Below are positions 19,101 through 28,864 of a DNA stretch of 64,000 nt, in pieces. Source of the DNA: Pelagibacterium lentulum. GTDB lineage: Bacteria; Pseudomonadota; Alphaproteobacteria; Rhizobiales; Devosiaceae. The DNA lies in the NCBI RefSeq assembly GCF_003992625.1, contig NZ_RZMW01000042.1, positions 55,341 to 119,340 on the forward strand, written 5' to 3'. The notes beneath the pieces are model-generated. The model saw only the letters and a program-made list of their open reading frames with translations, ran no database searches and was not told the origin of the DNA. The position numbers and the translations under genes were made by a program. Each line of letters opens with the position of its first letter. The stretch's first letter is position 1.

Positions 19101-19813
19101 TATTTTTTGCTCCGCGCTTCGAGCTGACGGCCAAGGATGGCGGCAAATTCGTCGGCAAAGCCTTCCAGCCGTCCGATCAGCTTGTTGGCGTCGCCCGACA
19201 GCTTGTTATAGGCAATAACGGCGGGAATAGCGGCAACGAGGCCGATAGCGGTTGCAAAAAGCGCTTCGGCAATCGGCCCGGCGACAACGCCAAGGCTCGC
19301 GCTTTGCGATGCAGCGATGGAGGAAAATGCGTTCATGATCCCCCATACCGTACCGAAAAGGCCAATAAATGGCGCCGCGCTACCAACCGTTGCCAAAAAC
19401 GACAACCGCTTTTCCAGCACTTCGCTCTCGCGCGCGATGGCGACATCAAGCACCTTGTCGAGCCGCGCCTGCACGCCGACATAGGAAGAGGCATTCTGCT
19501 CATGGCTGCGCTTCCACTCCTTCATCGCGGCAACGAACACCGACGACAGGCCACTTGTGGGGCGCTGCGAAAGGGTTTGATAAAGCTCCTCGAGCGACTG
19601 GCCGGACCAGAACGTCTTTTCAAACTGGTTCATGTCACGCCGTGTGCGCGTAAACATCATCGACTTGTCGATGATGATTGCCCAACACCAGATCGAGGCT
19701 GCAAGCAGCCCCAGCATGACGAGTTTGACAACGATGTCGGCCATAAGAAACAGGCCGAGCGGGGAGAAATCGGTATGGGCCGCCGCGTTCCCCACTGCAT
19801 CCATAGCTTCCAT
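19100..19813 (-). CDS. tolQ: TolQ, MotA/TolQ/ExbB proton channel
   Basis: Three-TM stator subunit of the Tol motor. 237 residues: TM1 at about 22-44, and TM2/TM3 at about 140-170 and 185-205, with the family motif PFIGLFGTVWGIMNAF near 143. ATG 19813 with AGGAA upstream; ATG 19804 is possible. First gene of tolQRA-tolB, 198 nt downstream of ybgC. Confidence 0.96.
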   Translation of the reverse strand: MEAMDAVGNAAAHTDFSPLGLFLMADIVVKLVMLGLLAASIWCWAIIIDKSMMFTRTRRDMNQFEKTFWSGQSLEELYQTLSQRPTSGLSSVFVAAMKEWKRSHEQNASSYVGVQARLDKVLDVAIARESEVLEKRLSFLATVGSAAPFIGLFGTVWGIMNAFSSIAASQSASLGVVAGPIAEALFATAIGLVAAIPAVIAYNKLSGDANKLIGRLEGFADEFAAILGRQLEARSKK

Positions 19814-20010
19814 TGAGTCAGGTTCCTGTCTTTAAGGAAATCCGCGCAGGCATCCGTGCACATTGCGCAAGATCGCTCCGATGAGAGTCAATTTTGTCAA
19901 AATTAGAGCGTAACCGGAATATTCCGCGCTCCAGCTCCATTCGGCGCATCGAAAGACACACTCGAATTGCTGCTCGCCTTGTTTATGGTCAAGAAACGGT
20001 TAAAAAACGC

Positions 20011-20436
20011 TCAATTTGCGAGCAGCTTTGCCCGCATTTCCTTGGGCAGCCGCGCCGGACGACCAGCTTGATTGAGCAGAACAGCAACGACCCGCGCCGC
20101 GCAAATCCGTTCGCTTTCCCGGTCTATGGACTGGCTGAGGATGAATCTGGCACCCGAGACTTCACTTAATTGTGTACGCACAACCAACAGATCATCGATA
20201 TGCGCGGCCCGATCGTAAGAGATTTGCATCTCACGCACAGCAAAGGCCAGCCCATCCTTTGCCAGTTCATTGTGATGAATGTCGTAGGCGCGCAGGAACT
20301 CGGTCCGCGCCCGCTCGAAAAATTTCAGATAGGCAGCGTGATAGACATTGGTTGAAAAATCGGTGTCCTCAAAATAGACCCGAACCGGGAACTCATGGCT
20401 GCCATCGGCATTGAGTTGGCCACCAAAGGGGATCAT
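20011..20436 (-). CDS. ybgC: Tol-Pal associated acyl-CoA thioesterase YbgC
   Basis: Hot-dog fold thioesterase, 141 residues. The catalytic Asp is in [20 protein letters not shown] near residue 24. In the family it hydrolyses acyl-CoAs and is nearly always encoded just before tolQ, as here. It overlaps ruvB by 4 nt (ATGA), so it is probably co-translated with the ruv genes. Confidence 0.95.
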   Translation of the reverse strand: MIPFGGQLNADGSHEFPVRVYFEDTDFSTNVYHAAYLKFFERARTEFLRAYDIHHNELAKDGLAFAVREMQISYDRAAHIDDLLVVRTQLSEVSGARFILSQSIDRESERICAARVVAVLLNQAGRPARLPKEMRAKLLAN

Positions 20437-21476
20437 GGCTCCCCCTCACCTTCTTCAAACAGGCTCGTCTGCATCCCTATAAAGCCCTGCGGCACGGCAT
20501 AGCCCATGTGCTGAAACGAAAGTGCCGTCATCATGCGGCCGCGCGGCGTACGCTGTATAAAGCCCTGTTGGATGAGGTAAGGCTCGACGATTTCCTCTAT
20601 CGCATCGCGCGGTTCGGAAAGCGCCGCGGCCAGCGTTTCGATCCCCACCGGGCCGCCGCCATAGAACTCGGCAATTGTTTTGAGATAGCGGCGGTCGAGT
20701 TGATCGAGCCCTGCCGCATCGACATCAAGACGCAGCAGCGCCTTGTCGGCAACTTTGCGGTCGATCCGCTCAGCGCCTTCCACCAAAGCGAAATCGGTCA
20801 CTCTGCGCAATAGCCGACCAGCAATACGCGGCGTTCCGCGTGAGCGCCGCGCCACCTCCATCGCACCGTCCGGGGTCATTTCCATACCCACCAAGCGTGA
20901 GCCGCGCTCGACAATCTTCACAAGTTCTTCTGGCGTGTAAAAATTGAGCCGAACCGGAATACCGAACCTGTCGCGTAGCGGTGTGGTCAAAAGCCCTGCA
21001 CGCGTTGTCGCCCCAACAAGGGTAAACTTTGCCAGATCGATGCGAACCGAACGGGCCGCCGGCCCTTCCCCGATGATAAGGTCAAGCTGAAAATCCTCCA
21101 TGGCTGGATAAAGGATTTCCTCGACGGCGGGATTGAGCCGGTGAATTTCATCGATAAAGAGCACGTCGCGCTCTTCAAGATTGGTCAAGAGCGCCGCAAG
21201 ATCGCCCGCCTTGGCGATAACCGGACCGCTGGTCGCACGAAAGCCAACACCCAGCTCGCGCGAAAGAATTTGTGCCAGCGTCGTCTTGCCCAGCCCCGGC
21301 GGGCCGACAAACAACACGTGATCGAGCGCAGCCTTGCGTTGCTTGGCGGCCTCGATAAAGACCTGAAGATTGGCGCGTGCCGCCTCCTGCCCGATAAACT
21401 CGTTAAATCCGAGGGGCCGCAAAGAAACATCAAGGCTGTCGTCGCGTCCAATGGCGGCGTCGGTAAGATCGGTCAT
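20433..21476 (-). CDS. ruvB: Holliday junction branch migration helicase RuvB
   Basis: AAA+ motor that drives branch migration with RuvA. 347 residues: [11 protein letters not shown] start, Walker [14 protein letters not shown] near 62, Walker [11 protein letters not shown] near 110, sensor GATTRAG near 160, and a winged-helix C-terminus with PRTPRGR-type end. It lies 43 nt after ruvA. Confidence 0.97.
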   Translation of the reverse strand: MTDLTDAAIGRDDSLDVSLRPLGFNEFIGQEAARANLQVFIEAAKQRKAALDHVLFVGPPGLGKTTLAQILSRELGVGFRATSGPVIAKAGDLAALLTNLEERDVLFIDEIHRLNPAVEEILYPAMEDFQLDLIIGEGPAARSVRIDLAKFTLVGATTRAGLLTTPLRDRFGIPVRLNFYTPEELVKIVERGSRLVGMEMTPDGAMEVARRSRGTPRIAGRLLRRVTDFALVEGAERIDRKVADKALLRLDVDAAGLDQLDRRYLKTIAEFYGGGPVGIETLAAALSEPRDAIEEIVEPYLIQQGFIQRTPRGRMMTALSFQHMGYAVPQGFIGMQTSLFEEGEGEP

Positions 21477-21519
21477 GGTCTATCCGCTAGTCGGCATTGG
21501 GTTGCAATGCAATTCCATA

Positions 21520-22137
21520 TCAACTGCTCAACTCCCGCAGACCCAGCCGGATCAGTTTTTCGGTGGGCGTATCTTCGCCTTCCTTGGCGACAACCCGCGC
21601 GACCGCGCCCGATGCGTTCGATTGGGCATATCCCAGATTGACCAGCGCGGAGACGGCATCGGCCACATTGCCCGAAGCCAAACCCTCGCCCAACGCCGTC
21701 TGCAGCCCCACAACGCCCGGATCGACCGCACCAAGCGCTGGTACCTTACCCTTGAGTTCGCTCACAATCCGCTGGGCCAGCTTCGGCCCCACCCCCGGCG
21801 CGCGGCCGATCATGGCCTTATCCTGCAGAGCAATCGCCGAGGAAACGTCCGATGCCGAAAGCGTGGACAATATTCCCAATGCCACCCGGGCACCGACGCC
21901 CTGAACGCTCATCAACAATTTGAACCAGCTTTTTTCCGCCTCGCTGGCAAAACCGTACAGCCGGATCATGTCCTCGCGCACGATCATCTCGATAAAGAGC
22001 GTCGTGACCTCGCCATTTTGCGGCAAAGACTGCAGCGTGCGGCTCGAACAATGCGCCTCGTAGCACACCCCGTTGACATCGATCAGTACGAAATCGTCGC
22101 CAATCGAGTCGACTACGCCCTTGAGCTTGCCGATCAT
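21520..22137 (-). CDS. ruvA: Holliday junction complex subunit RuvA
   Basis: Junction-binding tetramer subunit, 205 residues. [13 protein letters not shown] start; helix-hairpin-helix elements [17 protein letters not shown] near 75 and [14 protein letters not shown] near 115; domain III at the C-terminus that contacts RuvB. Its start overlaps the ruvC stop by 4 nt. Confidence 0.97.
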   Translation of the reverse strand: MIGKLKGVVDSIGDDFVLIDVNGVCYEAHCSSRTLQSLPQNGEVTTLFIEMIVREDMIRLYGFASEAEKSWFKLLMSVQGVGARVALGILSTLSASDVSSAIALQDKAMIGRAPGVGPKLAQRIVSELKGKVPALGAVDPGVVGLQTALGEGLASGNVADAVSALVNLGYAQSNASGAVARVVAKEGEDTPTEKLIRLGLRELSS

Positions 22138-22637
22138 GCGCTGGCCGCCAGCTTGTTATGTTGCCGATGATGCGCATGGCATATCGCAATCGCCAGTGCA
22201 TCCGCGGCGTCTGTGGATTTGAAGTTGGCCGCTGGCAGAAGCGTCTTGACCATCAATTCAATCTGCCCCTTGTCCGCATGGCCCGTTCCCACAACCGATT
22301 TCTTGACGAGATTGGCCGAATATTCGCCCACCGGCAGCCCCATCGACGCCGGGGTCATCACCGCAATACCGCGCGCCTGGCCCAGCAAAAGCGTCGAGCG
22401 CGCACCGGCATTGACGAAGGTTTCCTCGACTGCCGCTTCATGGGGATGGTGCTCAGCAATCAACCGCATCAGACCTTCATGCAAATGCACCAACCGGATC
22501 GCCAGTTCCTGATCGACAGCCGGGGTCAGAACGCCACAGGCCACAAAGCGCAGGCGATTGCCTTCGCTTTCGATAATCCCCCAGCCGGTTCGGCGCAGCC
22601 CCGGATCGATCCCAATGATTCGCGTCATTTCCAACAT
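22134..22637 (-). CDS. ruvC: Holliday junction resolvase RuvC
   Basis: Endonuclease that resolves Holliday junctions, 167 residues. Acidic catalytic residues in [14 protein letters not shown] (Asp near 10), EETFV (Glu near 71), and the C-terminal [18 protein letters not shown] 22637 is used here; ATG 22628 is equally possible. The first gene of a ruvC-ruvA-ruvB-ybgC run. Confidence 0.96.
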   Translation of the reverse strand: MLEMTRIIGIDPGLRRTGWGIIESEGNRLRFVACGVLTPAVDQELAIRLVHLHEGLMRLIAEHHPHEAAVEETFVNAGARSTLLLGQARGIAVMTPASMGLPVGEYSANLVKKSVVGTGHADKGQIELMVKTLLPAANFKSTDAADALAIAICHAHHRQHNKLAASA

Positions 22638-22850
22638 GTCCGTAGTGTAGGCCAGCTACTCGACCCTACCAAGCGCAAAGTGAACAAACAGGAAACATAT
22701 TGACAGTTTATCGGGCAGTGCCTGCGACAAATTTGCCTGTGTTGTTCACACCGCCTGTGGAGTTTGGCATTTTCAGTTTTCAGGCAAGGACTCGTTTATG
22801 AGATCGCGCATAGTGTCGCTGCAGGACGCGGAATACAGGAAACTAGCGAC

Positions 22851-23633
22851 ATGCGGCGACGGCCACAAATGCCCCGGCTGGCCTGGGAAAAAATCCTATG
22901 GCGCACAATCCTCGTTACTCTGTTCAGCGTGCTGGTTTCCCTCGTTATCAGTGAAATCCTGCTCTCCACCTTTTCCGGCGGAATGAATGGCACCGGCGCG
23001 GCAACCGCCATATTGATACCGATCGTTTTGGGGGCGCCGATGATCTTTTATCTTTCGCTCAAGAATTTCGAGCTCGAGCAGGCCTATAAGCGGCTGGAGG
23101 CTTCGGCCGCGCGGGACAGCCTCACCCAATGCCTCAATCATGGGGCATTCGTTGCCAGAACCAGCGAGATTCTTAAGCGGACATCACGGCAGAGGGGGGC
23201 CCTTCTGGTCATCGATGCCGATCATTTCAAATCCATAAACGACCGCTTCGGTCACGAGACCGGCGATATGGCTCTCAAGCAGATCGCGACCATTATCCGC
23301 GCCAGCGTTCGCAGGGGTGATCTTGTCGGTCGTATGGGCGGAGAAGAGTTCGGCGTGTTCCTGCCCGACGCCTCAGCCACGCTTGCTCATGCAATTGCCG
23401 AAGCGATCAGGGTCAATATCGAGCACTTTCATTTCACGCCCAACGGCACGCACTGCCCTCTCACCGTCAGCATCGGCGGGATCACTTTCGACATGCCGAT
23501 GAGTTTTGGCGATCTGTTCCGACTTGCAGATGAACGGCTTTACAAAGTTAAAAATACCGGCCGGAACAGCATAGAGATGGCGCCGATCGATGACACCGTC
23601 TCCGACCAACGGAACCTTGCTCACGCGGTATAA
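22851..23633 (+). CDS. Membrane-bound diguanylate cyclase (GGDEF domain)
   Basis: Makes cyclic di-GMP from two GTP. 260 residues: two TM helices at about 16-38 and 45-68, a short coiled linker, and a GGDEF domain at about 87-245 with an active GGEEF motif in RMGGEEFGVFLPD. RRGD five residues before it matches the RxxD inhibitory I-site, so product inhibition is likely. ATG 22851, with AGGAA 10 nt upstream, is preferred over an upstream TTG at 22764. It is divergent from ruvC and stands alone. Confidence 0.9.
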   Translation: MRRRPQMPRLAWEKILWRTILVTLFSVLVSLVISEILLSTFSGGMNGTGAATAILIPIVLGAPMIFYLSLKNFELEQAYKRLEASAARDSLTQCLNHGAFVARTSEILKRTSRQRGALLVIDADHFKSINDRFGHETGDMALKQIATIIRASVRRGDLVGRMGGEEFGVFLPDASATLAHAIAEAIRVNIEHFHFTPNGTHCPLTVSIGGITFDMPMSFGDLFRLADERLYKVKNTGRNSIEMAPIDDTVSDQRNLAHAV

Positions 23634-23687
23634 GAAAGGCGCCTGCCGTTCCGGCTGACGCCTCCCAAAAGCACACCCAAGCAGCGA

Positions 23688-24434
23688 TCAGGCCGAAAGC
23701 TTGGCCATATCCTCATCGCTCATTTCAAAATTGGCATAGACGTTCTGTACGTCGTCATCGTCTTCGAGATTTTCGATCAGTTTCATCACACTTGCGCCCT
23801 TATCGGCATCGACCGGCGCGGTCGTCTGCGGCTTGAAAACCGGCTTTACGCTTTCCGCTTCGCCAAGCGCAGCTTCAAGTGCCGAACTGACCTCGCCGAT
23901 ATCTTCAAAAGCGCAATAGATGGTGTGACCGTCTTCCGAGCTTTCCACATCGTCCGCGCCCGCTTCGATCGCCGCTTCCATAACCTTGTCGGCATCGCCG
24001 ACTGACGCGGGATAAATGATCTCGCCTACGCGATCGAACATGAAGGCGACCGAATTGGTTTCCCCCAATGCGCCGCCAGCCTTTGAGAAGGTCGCGCGTA
24101 CGCTTGAAGCGGTACGATTGCGATTGTCCGTTAGCGCCTCAACGATAACGGCAACGCCCCCCGGACCATAACCTTCGTAGCGAACTTCCTCGTAATTTTC
24201 AGAATCGCCGCCAGAGGCCTTCTTGATCGCGCGCTCGATATTGTCCTTGGGCATGGACTGTGCCTTGGCGTTATTGACCGCCAGGCGCAGGCGCGGGTTC
24301 ATGGCAGGATCAGGCAGACCCGACTTCGCGGCCACCGTAATTTCGCGCGCCAGCTTGGAAAAGATTTTCGAGCGCACCGCGTCCTGACGGCCTTTGCGGT
24401 GCATGATGTTCTTGAACTGTGAATGGCCGGCCAT
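23688..24434 (-). CDS. yebC: YebC/PmpR family regulatory protein
   Basis: 248 residues, full length, beginning [19 protein letters not shown]. The family acts as a DNA-binding regulator or, as shown more recently for some members, a factor that aids ribosomes at polyproline stretches. Other landmarks: [15 protein letters not shown] near 62 and [19 protein letters not shown] near 85. It follows ymdB-type and 5-FCL genes on the same strand, 80 nt after ymdB's... upstream end, and belongs upstream of ruvC in many alphaproteobacteria. Confidence 0.95.
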   Translation of the reverse strand: MAGHSQFKNIMHRKGRQDAVRSKIFSKLAREITVAAKSGLPDPAMNPRLRLAVNNAKAQSMPKDNIERAIKKASGGDSENYEEVRYEGYGPGGVAVIVEALTDNRNRTASSVRATFSKAGGALGETNSVAFMFDRVGEIIYPASVGDADKVMEAAIEAGADDVESSEDGHTIYCAFEDIGEVSSALEAALGEAESVKPVFKPQTTAPVDADKGASVMKLIENLEDDDDVQNVYANFEMSDEDMAKLSA

Positions 24435-24514
24435 TGTGCGGACAATTCCCCATAGGTCTGTGCGTTAGTGATTGTGGCCGCGTTATAATCGCGTGGGCCG
24501 CGAAAATAAAGACG

Positions 24515-25333
24515 TCATCGGAAATCTGGCAAGGACTGGCTCAGCGTGCCGCCGATTCTGATTGGCATTACTTTCTCGCAAAGCCCCGAACGCGGATTGG
24601 TCTCGATTGCCACGCCGCATAGTGTCGCCTCGCCCTCTGCTGGCGTGAAGCGCGCCGAAGCCAGCCCCGTCAGAAACCGGCTGAGGGGTTCCTCGGAATC
24701 CATGCCAATCACACTGTCATAATCCCCACACATGCCGGCATCGCTCATCAGCGCGGTGCCGCCTTTCAATATCCGGTGATCGGAAGTCGGGATGTGAGTA
24801 TGCGTGCCCACGACCAGCGACACGCGCCCGTCGAGATACTGGCCCATGGCCTGCATTTCCGAGGTGGCTTCAGCGTGGAAATCGACAACAATCGCGTCGG
24901 CTTGCTGGCCCAATGGGCAATCGGCAATCGCCTTGTCGACCGCCCGGAACGGATCGTCCATAGGGGGCATGAAAACACGGCCAAGCGCATTGATCACCAG
25001 CACCTGATGACCGTTGCGGCCGGTCACAAGCGTTGCGCCACGCCCCGGCGCACCCGGTACAAGATTGATCGGCCGCACGAGCGTCTGATGCCGCTCGATA
25101 GCGGTCATGATCTCGCGTTGGTCGAAAGCATGATCGCCCAGCGTGACCACATCGGCGCCCGCCTCGCGCAAAAGCTCGAAATGCGCTTCGGTTATGCCGC
25201 GGCCATGGCTGGCGTTCTCGCCATTTATGACAACGAAATCGAAGCCATAGGTCTCGATCAAGGACGGCAAGCGGTCAACAACGGCCTCGCGCCCGGCCCT
25301 GCCCATGACATCGCCCAGAAACAGCAGCCTCAT
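24515..25333 (-). CDS. YmdB-type metallophosphoesterase (TIGR00282)
   Basis: 272 residues with the calcineurin-like metal ligands: LFLGDVMGRAGR at the N-terminus, VINGENASHG near 35, GDHAFD near 67, VDFHAEATSEM near 148 and VGTHTHIPTSD near 175. Family members are cyclic-nucleotide phosphodiesterases in the cytoplasm. Its start overlaps the stop of the upstream 5-formyl-THF cyclo-ligase by 4 nt. Confidence 0.93.
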   Translation of the reverse strand: MRLLFLGDVMGRAGREAVVDRLPSLIETYGFDFVVINGENASHGRGITEAHFELLREAGADVVTLGDHAFDQREIMTAIERHQTLVRPINLVPGAPGRGATLVTGRNGHQVLVINALGRVFMPPMDDPFRAVDKAIADCPLGQQADAIVVDFHAEATSEMQAMGQYLDGRVSLVVGTHTHIPTSDHRILKGGTALMSDAGMCGDYDSVIGMDSEEPLSRFLTGLASARFTPAEGEATLCGVAIETNPRSGLCEKVMPIRIGGTLSQSLPDFR

Positions 25334-25920
25334 TGGCCGGGAAACCGGATGATGCCCGTTTCGGTGATCAAGAGATCAAGCGGCAGGTCGTGATCTTCGC
25401 GCGGGATATAATCCAGTTCCTGCGCGGAAAACGCGTAGCCGACAAGCAAGGGTTTCTTGTCGAGCGCCGCAAGGGTGCGGTCATAATAGCCCTTACCATA
25501 GCCAAGCCGGGTACCAAGCCGATCGAAAGCCAAAAGCGGAATAAGGACGATATCGGGCTCGACCAGCGGTGCATGCTCGGCCGGGGCCAGCGTACCGAAG
25601 CCGGAAGGATAAAGCGGCTGCCCATCCTCCCACAACCGCAGTTGCAATGGCGCTTCGTCTCCCATGACAACCGGCAGACAGACAGGCTGGCCCGTATCCA
25701 TCAACCGCGTCAAAACCGGCTTGCAGTCGATCTCATCGCGGATCGGCCAATAGGCGGCAACAATCTGACCGGGGGCGAGATCGACACTGTTGAAGAAATT
25801 GTCCGCCGCTGCCTTTGCGGCATCTTCGCGATCGGCTTGCGGAACCTTGGACCGTGCCACAAATGCCTGCTCGCGCAACGCGGCCTTTTGTTCTTCAAAT
25901 TGCGGCTCTGCTGCGCTCAA
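25330..25920 (-). CDS. ygfA: 5-formyltetrahydrofolate cyclo-ligase
   Basis: Converts 5-formyl-THF to 5,10-methenyl-THF using ATP. 196 residues; the family signature RLGYGKGYYDRTLAAL is near 140, and DIVLIPLLAFDRLG precedes it. There is no ATG; TTG at 25920 has GAGG at about 6 nt (TTGAGGTACCA) and is preferred over TTG 25944. Directly downstream of the 6S RNA gene, the arrangement seen widely in proteobacteria (ssrS-ygfA). Confidence 0.92.
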   Translation of the reverse strand: MSAAEPQFEEQKAALREQAFVARSKVPQADREDAAKAAADNFFNSVDLAPGQIVAAYWPIRDEIDCKPVLTRLMDTGQPVCLPVVMGDEAPLQLRLWEDGQPLYPSGFGTLAPAEHAPLVEPDIVLIPLLAFDRLGTRLGYGKGYYDRTLAALDKKPLLVGYAFSAQELDYIPREDHDLPLDLLITETGIIRFPGQ

Positions 25921-25953
25921 TGGTACCTCAAATCGTATTCGCAAAACATAGGT

Positions 25954-26101
25954 GCCGCCCTGGCCGTGGGATGTGTCGATCCCGGGAACCTACGTAAGTA
26001 GGTGGGCGCCATATATCCAAGCCCACGGGCCTGGTCAGGGACAGCTCCCTTTAGGATCGATAAGGCCCCGGGGATGCAGTATCCTACACGCGCCGGGCAG
26101 C
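25954..26101 (-). ncRNA. ssrS: 6S RNA
   Basis: About 148-nt minus-strand RNA between btuD and the 5-formyl-THF cyclo-ligase gene, the canonical ssrS-ygfA position. The ends pair as GCUGCCC (26101-26095) with GGGCGGC (25960-25954). Further in, UCGAUCC pairs with GGAUCGA, GUGGGC with GCCCAC, and a small hairpin CCUAC-UUAC-GUAGG sits near the middle. The overall long, interrupted hairpin mimics an open promoter, as 6S RNA does when it sequesters sigma-70 RNA polymerase. A -10-like TATGAT lies 6-7 nt before the 5' end. I identified it by structure and context, not by a covariance search. Confidence 0.75.
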
Positions 26102-26106
26102 ATCCG

Positions 26107-26136
26107 ATCATATAGGCGTTTATCGGGTCCACGCAA
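26107..26136 (-). promoter_or_regulatory. Candidate promoter of 6S RNA
   Basis: TATGAT (26112-26107) with TTGCGT (26136-26131) at 18-nt spacing, placing transcription start near 26100, at the first base of the terminal stem. Confidence 0.5.
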
Positions 26137-26151
26137 AGAGGATTGTGCCAA

Positions 26152-26919
26152 TCAATTTGCATTCGATTGGGCCAGCGCACCTTCGATCCTGACTATACCT
26201 TCACTATAGCGTGCATCCACCCGATAAACCTCCGCCATCCGTTCGGTCGTGAGCACTTCGGCCAAGGCACCTTGCGCGGCCAGCCTCCCATGATTGAGCA
26301 AAAACGCCTGATCGCAATATCGCGTGGCCAGGGTCAGATCGTGAAAGGATGCAAGGACGGTCTTTCCGCGCGCCTTGACCGCGTTGAGCAACACATATTG
26401 ATAATGCAGATCGAGATGATTATGCGGCTCGTCGAGGAGGTAAATATCAGGATCAAGCGCCAGCAACTGGGCAAAGAACAGGCGTTGCTGCTCGCCTCCG
26501 GACAGATAGGCAGCGTCGTCGGCGATCCGGTCAGCCAGGCCGACCAGTTCCAATGCCTCCCCACAGCGGTCATTCATCTCCCCGGCGCTCAATCGAAGCG
26601 GCAACATCCCCAGCCGCACCACTTCGCCCAAACTCAAACCGGAAAGCGTAACCGCTTCCTGCACCAGCGCTCCAACTCTCGCCGCATAGGCCGTCCGCGG
26701 CCAGTTCGTGAGCGGTTTGCCATCCAGCATCACTTCTCCGGTCCCGGCTCTTTCGACACGGTAGAGAATCTTCATCAGGCTGGATTTGCCAGCACCGTTC
26801 GGCCCAAGCAGGGCATGGAACTTGCCCCGCTCCAGACCGAACGAAATATCCTCGAGCAAGCGCTTGCCGCTTTTTGCAAGCCCGATGCCATGCAATTGCA
26901 ACACTGTGTCAGAGGCCAC
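26152..26919 (-). CDS. btuD: Cobalamin (or related Fe/B12-type) ABC transporter ATPase
   Basis: 255-residue ATPase of a FecCDE/BtuCD-type importer. Walker A LLGPNGAGKSSLM near 36, signature LSGGEQQRLFFAQLLALDPD near 136, Walker B YLLDEPHNHLDLH. The start is GTG 26919 with GGAGG 7 nt upstream; it overlaps the permease gene by 11 nt. The B12 riboswitch upstream of the operon is what assigns cobalamin as the substrate; the sequence alone would also fit haem or siderophores. Confidence 0.85.
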   Translation of the reverse strand: MASDTVLQLHGIGLAKSGKRLLEDISFGLERGKFHALLGPNGAGKSSLMKILYRVERAGTGEVMLDGKPLTNWPRTAYAARVGALVQEAVTLSGLSLGEVVRLGMLPLRLSAGEMNDRCGEALELVGLADRIADDAAYLSGGEQQRLFFAQLLALDPDIYLLDEPHNHLDLHYQYVLLNAVKARGKTVLASFHDLTLATRYCDQAFLLNHGRLAAQGALAEVLTTERMAEVYRVDARYSEGIVRIEGALAQSNAN

Positions 26920-27928
26920 GGCGCACCCTCCGCAAAATAACAACAAAGGGCGGCGCAGCAAAAAGGGCCAAGAGCACGCCAAGCGGCAACTCTTCCGGCG
27001 CTAGGACGATGCGGCACAACAAATCGACAACCACCAGAACGATCATCCCGAGCACCACCGCAAGCGGCACCAGCCGGCGATGCGATGCGCCCACCAGAAG
27101 CCGTGCCATATGCGGCACGACAAGACCGACAAACCCGACGATCCCGGCAATCGCTACCGCCAACCCGGCAAGCAATGCAGCCACCGAGAACAAGCCAACC
27201 CGCATGGCGTTGAGCGGCACCCCGAGTGCGACCGCGCGCTCATCGCCAAGCAGCACGGCATCGAGATGTCGCGACAGCGCAAATACAGCCAGGCAAGCGA
27301 CCGGCACGACCACGGCCAACGGCCAGAGTTGCGACCATTTCGTTCCAGAGGCTGACCCCATCAAAAACGACAGCGCATTGCGCGTCACATGCGGGTCCGC
27401 GATGTGGAGAAAGAAGGCCGAAACCGATGAAAAGAAAAGCGATACCGCAATCCCTGCAAGGATCAGCATTAGCTTGTCCATGCCTCGGCCGGGCCGGAAG
27501 GCAAGGCCAAGAGTCACAAGAAAAGCCACCATCGCACCGGCAAACGCAAGCAGCGGCAAGCCTACGGTGGTCATCACCACCGCCGGCAGCCAGACGATGC
27601 TCGCCGTTGCGGCAGCAGATGCCCCTGAGGAGAGGCCGAGCAGATAGGGATCGGCAAGCGGATTGCGCAACAGTGCCTGCATGATGACACCCGCAAGGCT
27701 CAAGGCAGCGCCAACCAGCGCCACCGCGATAACGCGCGGCAGCCGCCACTCCCAGATGATCAGTTCAAGATTGCGCTGGGCATCGGGCAGGCGCAAGAGC
27801 GCCTTGATGCGCTCATCCACCGGGAGATTCGCCGTGCCCCAGAATACGCCAGCGGCAATGGCCAGCGCGAGAGCAAGTCCCACACCAGCCAATACCAGCC
27901 CATAGTGATTGTCGGAGGACTGCTCCAA
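26909..27928 (-). CDS. btuC: Cobalamin ABC transporter permease (FecCD family)
   Basis: 339 residues, about 9-10 TM helices. Family landmarks: RLPRVIAVALVGAALSLAG near 62, LLRNPLADPYLLGLSSGA near 85, and GFVGLVVPHMARLL near 265 (the EAA-like coupling region). The start is TTG at 27928, 3 nt after the btuF stop, with only a weak ribosome-binding site, so it depends on coupling. Middle gene of the transporter. Confidence 0.88.
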   Translation of the reverse strand: MEQSSDNHYGLVLAGVGLALALAIAAGVFWGTANLPVDERIKALLRLPDAQRNLELIIWEWRLPRVIAVALVGAALSLAGVIMQALLRNPLADPYLLGLSSGASAAATASIVWLPAVVMTTVGLPLLAFAGAMVAFLVTLGLAFRPGRGMDKLMLILAGIAVSLFFSSVSAFFLHIADPHVTRNALSFLMGSASGTKWSQLWPLAVVVPVACLAVFALSRHLDAVLLGDERAVALGVPLNAMRVGLFSVAALLAGLAVAIAGIVGFVGLVVPHMARLLVGASHRRLVPLAVVLGMIVLVVVDLLCRIVLAPEELPLGVLLALFAAPPFVVILRRVRRGL

Positions 27929-27931
27929 CGC

Positions 27932-28864
27932 CTAGTTGCCTTCAGAAAGGGCTGCAGCCAGACGCTCGACGCCATCGACAAAACGCAGGCCAAGCAGCGT
28001 TTCCGAGAACGGCACGACAATGAAGCGCTCTTCTCTCACAGCTTCGAGTTCCGACAGCACAGGATCGTTTAGAAGGTGGTTGCGCTTGTCTTCTGCTGTC
28101 GACCACTCCGCCTCGATAAGAATAATGACATCGGGTTCTGCAGTCACCACTGCTTCCCAAGCCAGATCTGCCCAGCGCCCCTCGACATCCGCGCCGATAT
28201 TCTCAAAACCTGCGGTTTCGAGCAGCAGGCCCGGAGCACCGCAGCAACCGGCAGAAAACGCCGTATCGGTGCCTGAATCATAAAGGAAGGCCTTGAGCCC
28301 TTCACCCGGACGTCCCGCTGCCGCAAGGCGCGTTTCGATATCGGCAGCAATGGCCTCGCCCTCAGCCTCGACACCAAAGAGCGCGGCGATGCGCTCGATG
28401 TCGATAAAGATCGAATCGGTTGTCATTCGCACATCGGCAGGGTGCAGATTGCGGCATTCTGCATGAACGAGATAGGTCGCAACACCGATATCGTGCCACT
28501 CGCTTTCAGCACCGAGATTCCTGTCGTTGAAAGCAGAGGCAAACCCTGCGAACAGGAAATCGGGGTCCTCGGCCAGCACCACTTCACGCGCAGGGAAGCG
28601 CTCGGCCAGAACTGGCACCGAGTTATACGCCTCGAGCCACTGCTCCGGTATTGCGTCATCTATATAGGCAGTGCCGATCATGTGGTCTTCAAGCCCCAGC
28701 GCTAGCATCACTTCGGTTGCCTGCTGGTTGAGCGTGATCGCGCGCGAAGGCACAGCATCGAGCGTCGAAACGCTGTCGCAGCTTTCGATTGTGAGATTCT
28801 GCGCCATCGCGCCGGTTGCGAAAAGAGACAACGAGAAGGCGAGTGCGAGTTTACGCATAGTCAT
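27932..28864 (-). CDS. btuF: Periplasmic cobalamin-binding protein (BtuF-like)
   Basis: 310-residue class III solute-binding protein: signal peptide MRKLALAFSLSLFATGAMA, then a PBP-2-like fold with SRAITLNQQATEVMLALGL near 45. A vicinal CysCys pair occurs in SAGCCGAPG near 205 and could ligate a metal or disulfide. ATG 28864 has GAGG 9 nt upstream and overlaps the preceding gene by 14 nt; ATG 28858 is possible. Riboswitch context supports B12; iron/haem binders share the fold. Confidence 0.85.
   Translation of the reverse strand: MTMRKLALAFSLSLFATGAMAQNLTIESCDSVSTLDAVPSRAITLNQQATEVMLALGLEDHMIGTAYIDDAIPEQWLEAYNSVPVLAERFPAREVVLAEDPDFLFAGFASAFNDRNLGAESEWHDIGVATYLVHAECRNLHPADVRMTTDSIFIDIERIAALFGVEAEGEAIAADIETRLAAAGRPGEGLKAFLYDSGTDTAFSAGCCGAPGLLLETAGFENIGADVEGRWADLAWEAVVTAEPDVIILIEAEWSTAEDKRNHLLNDPVLSELEAVREERFIVVPFSETLLGLRFVDGVERLAAALSEGN

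Noticed and set aside
17802-19127. A 441-codon plus-strand frame rich in Arg/Leu/Gly
   Set aside because: It is the antisense of the Pro/Glu/Gln-rich tolA and of tolR.
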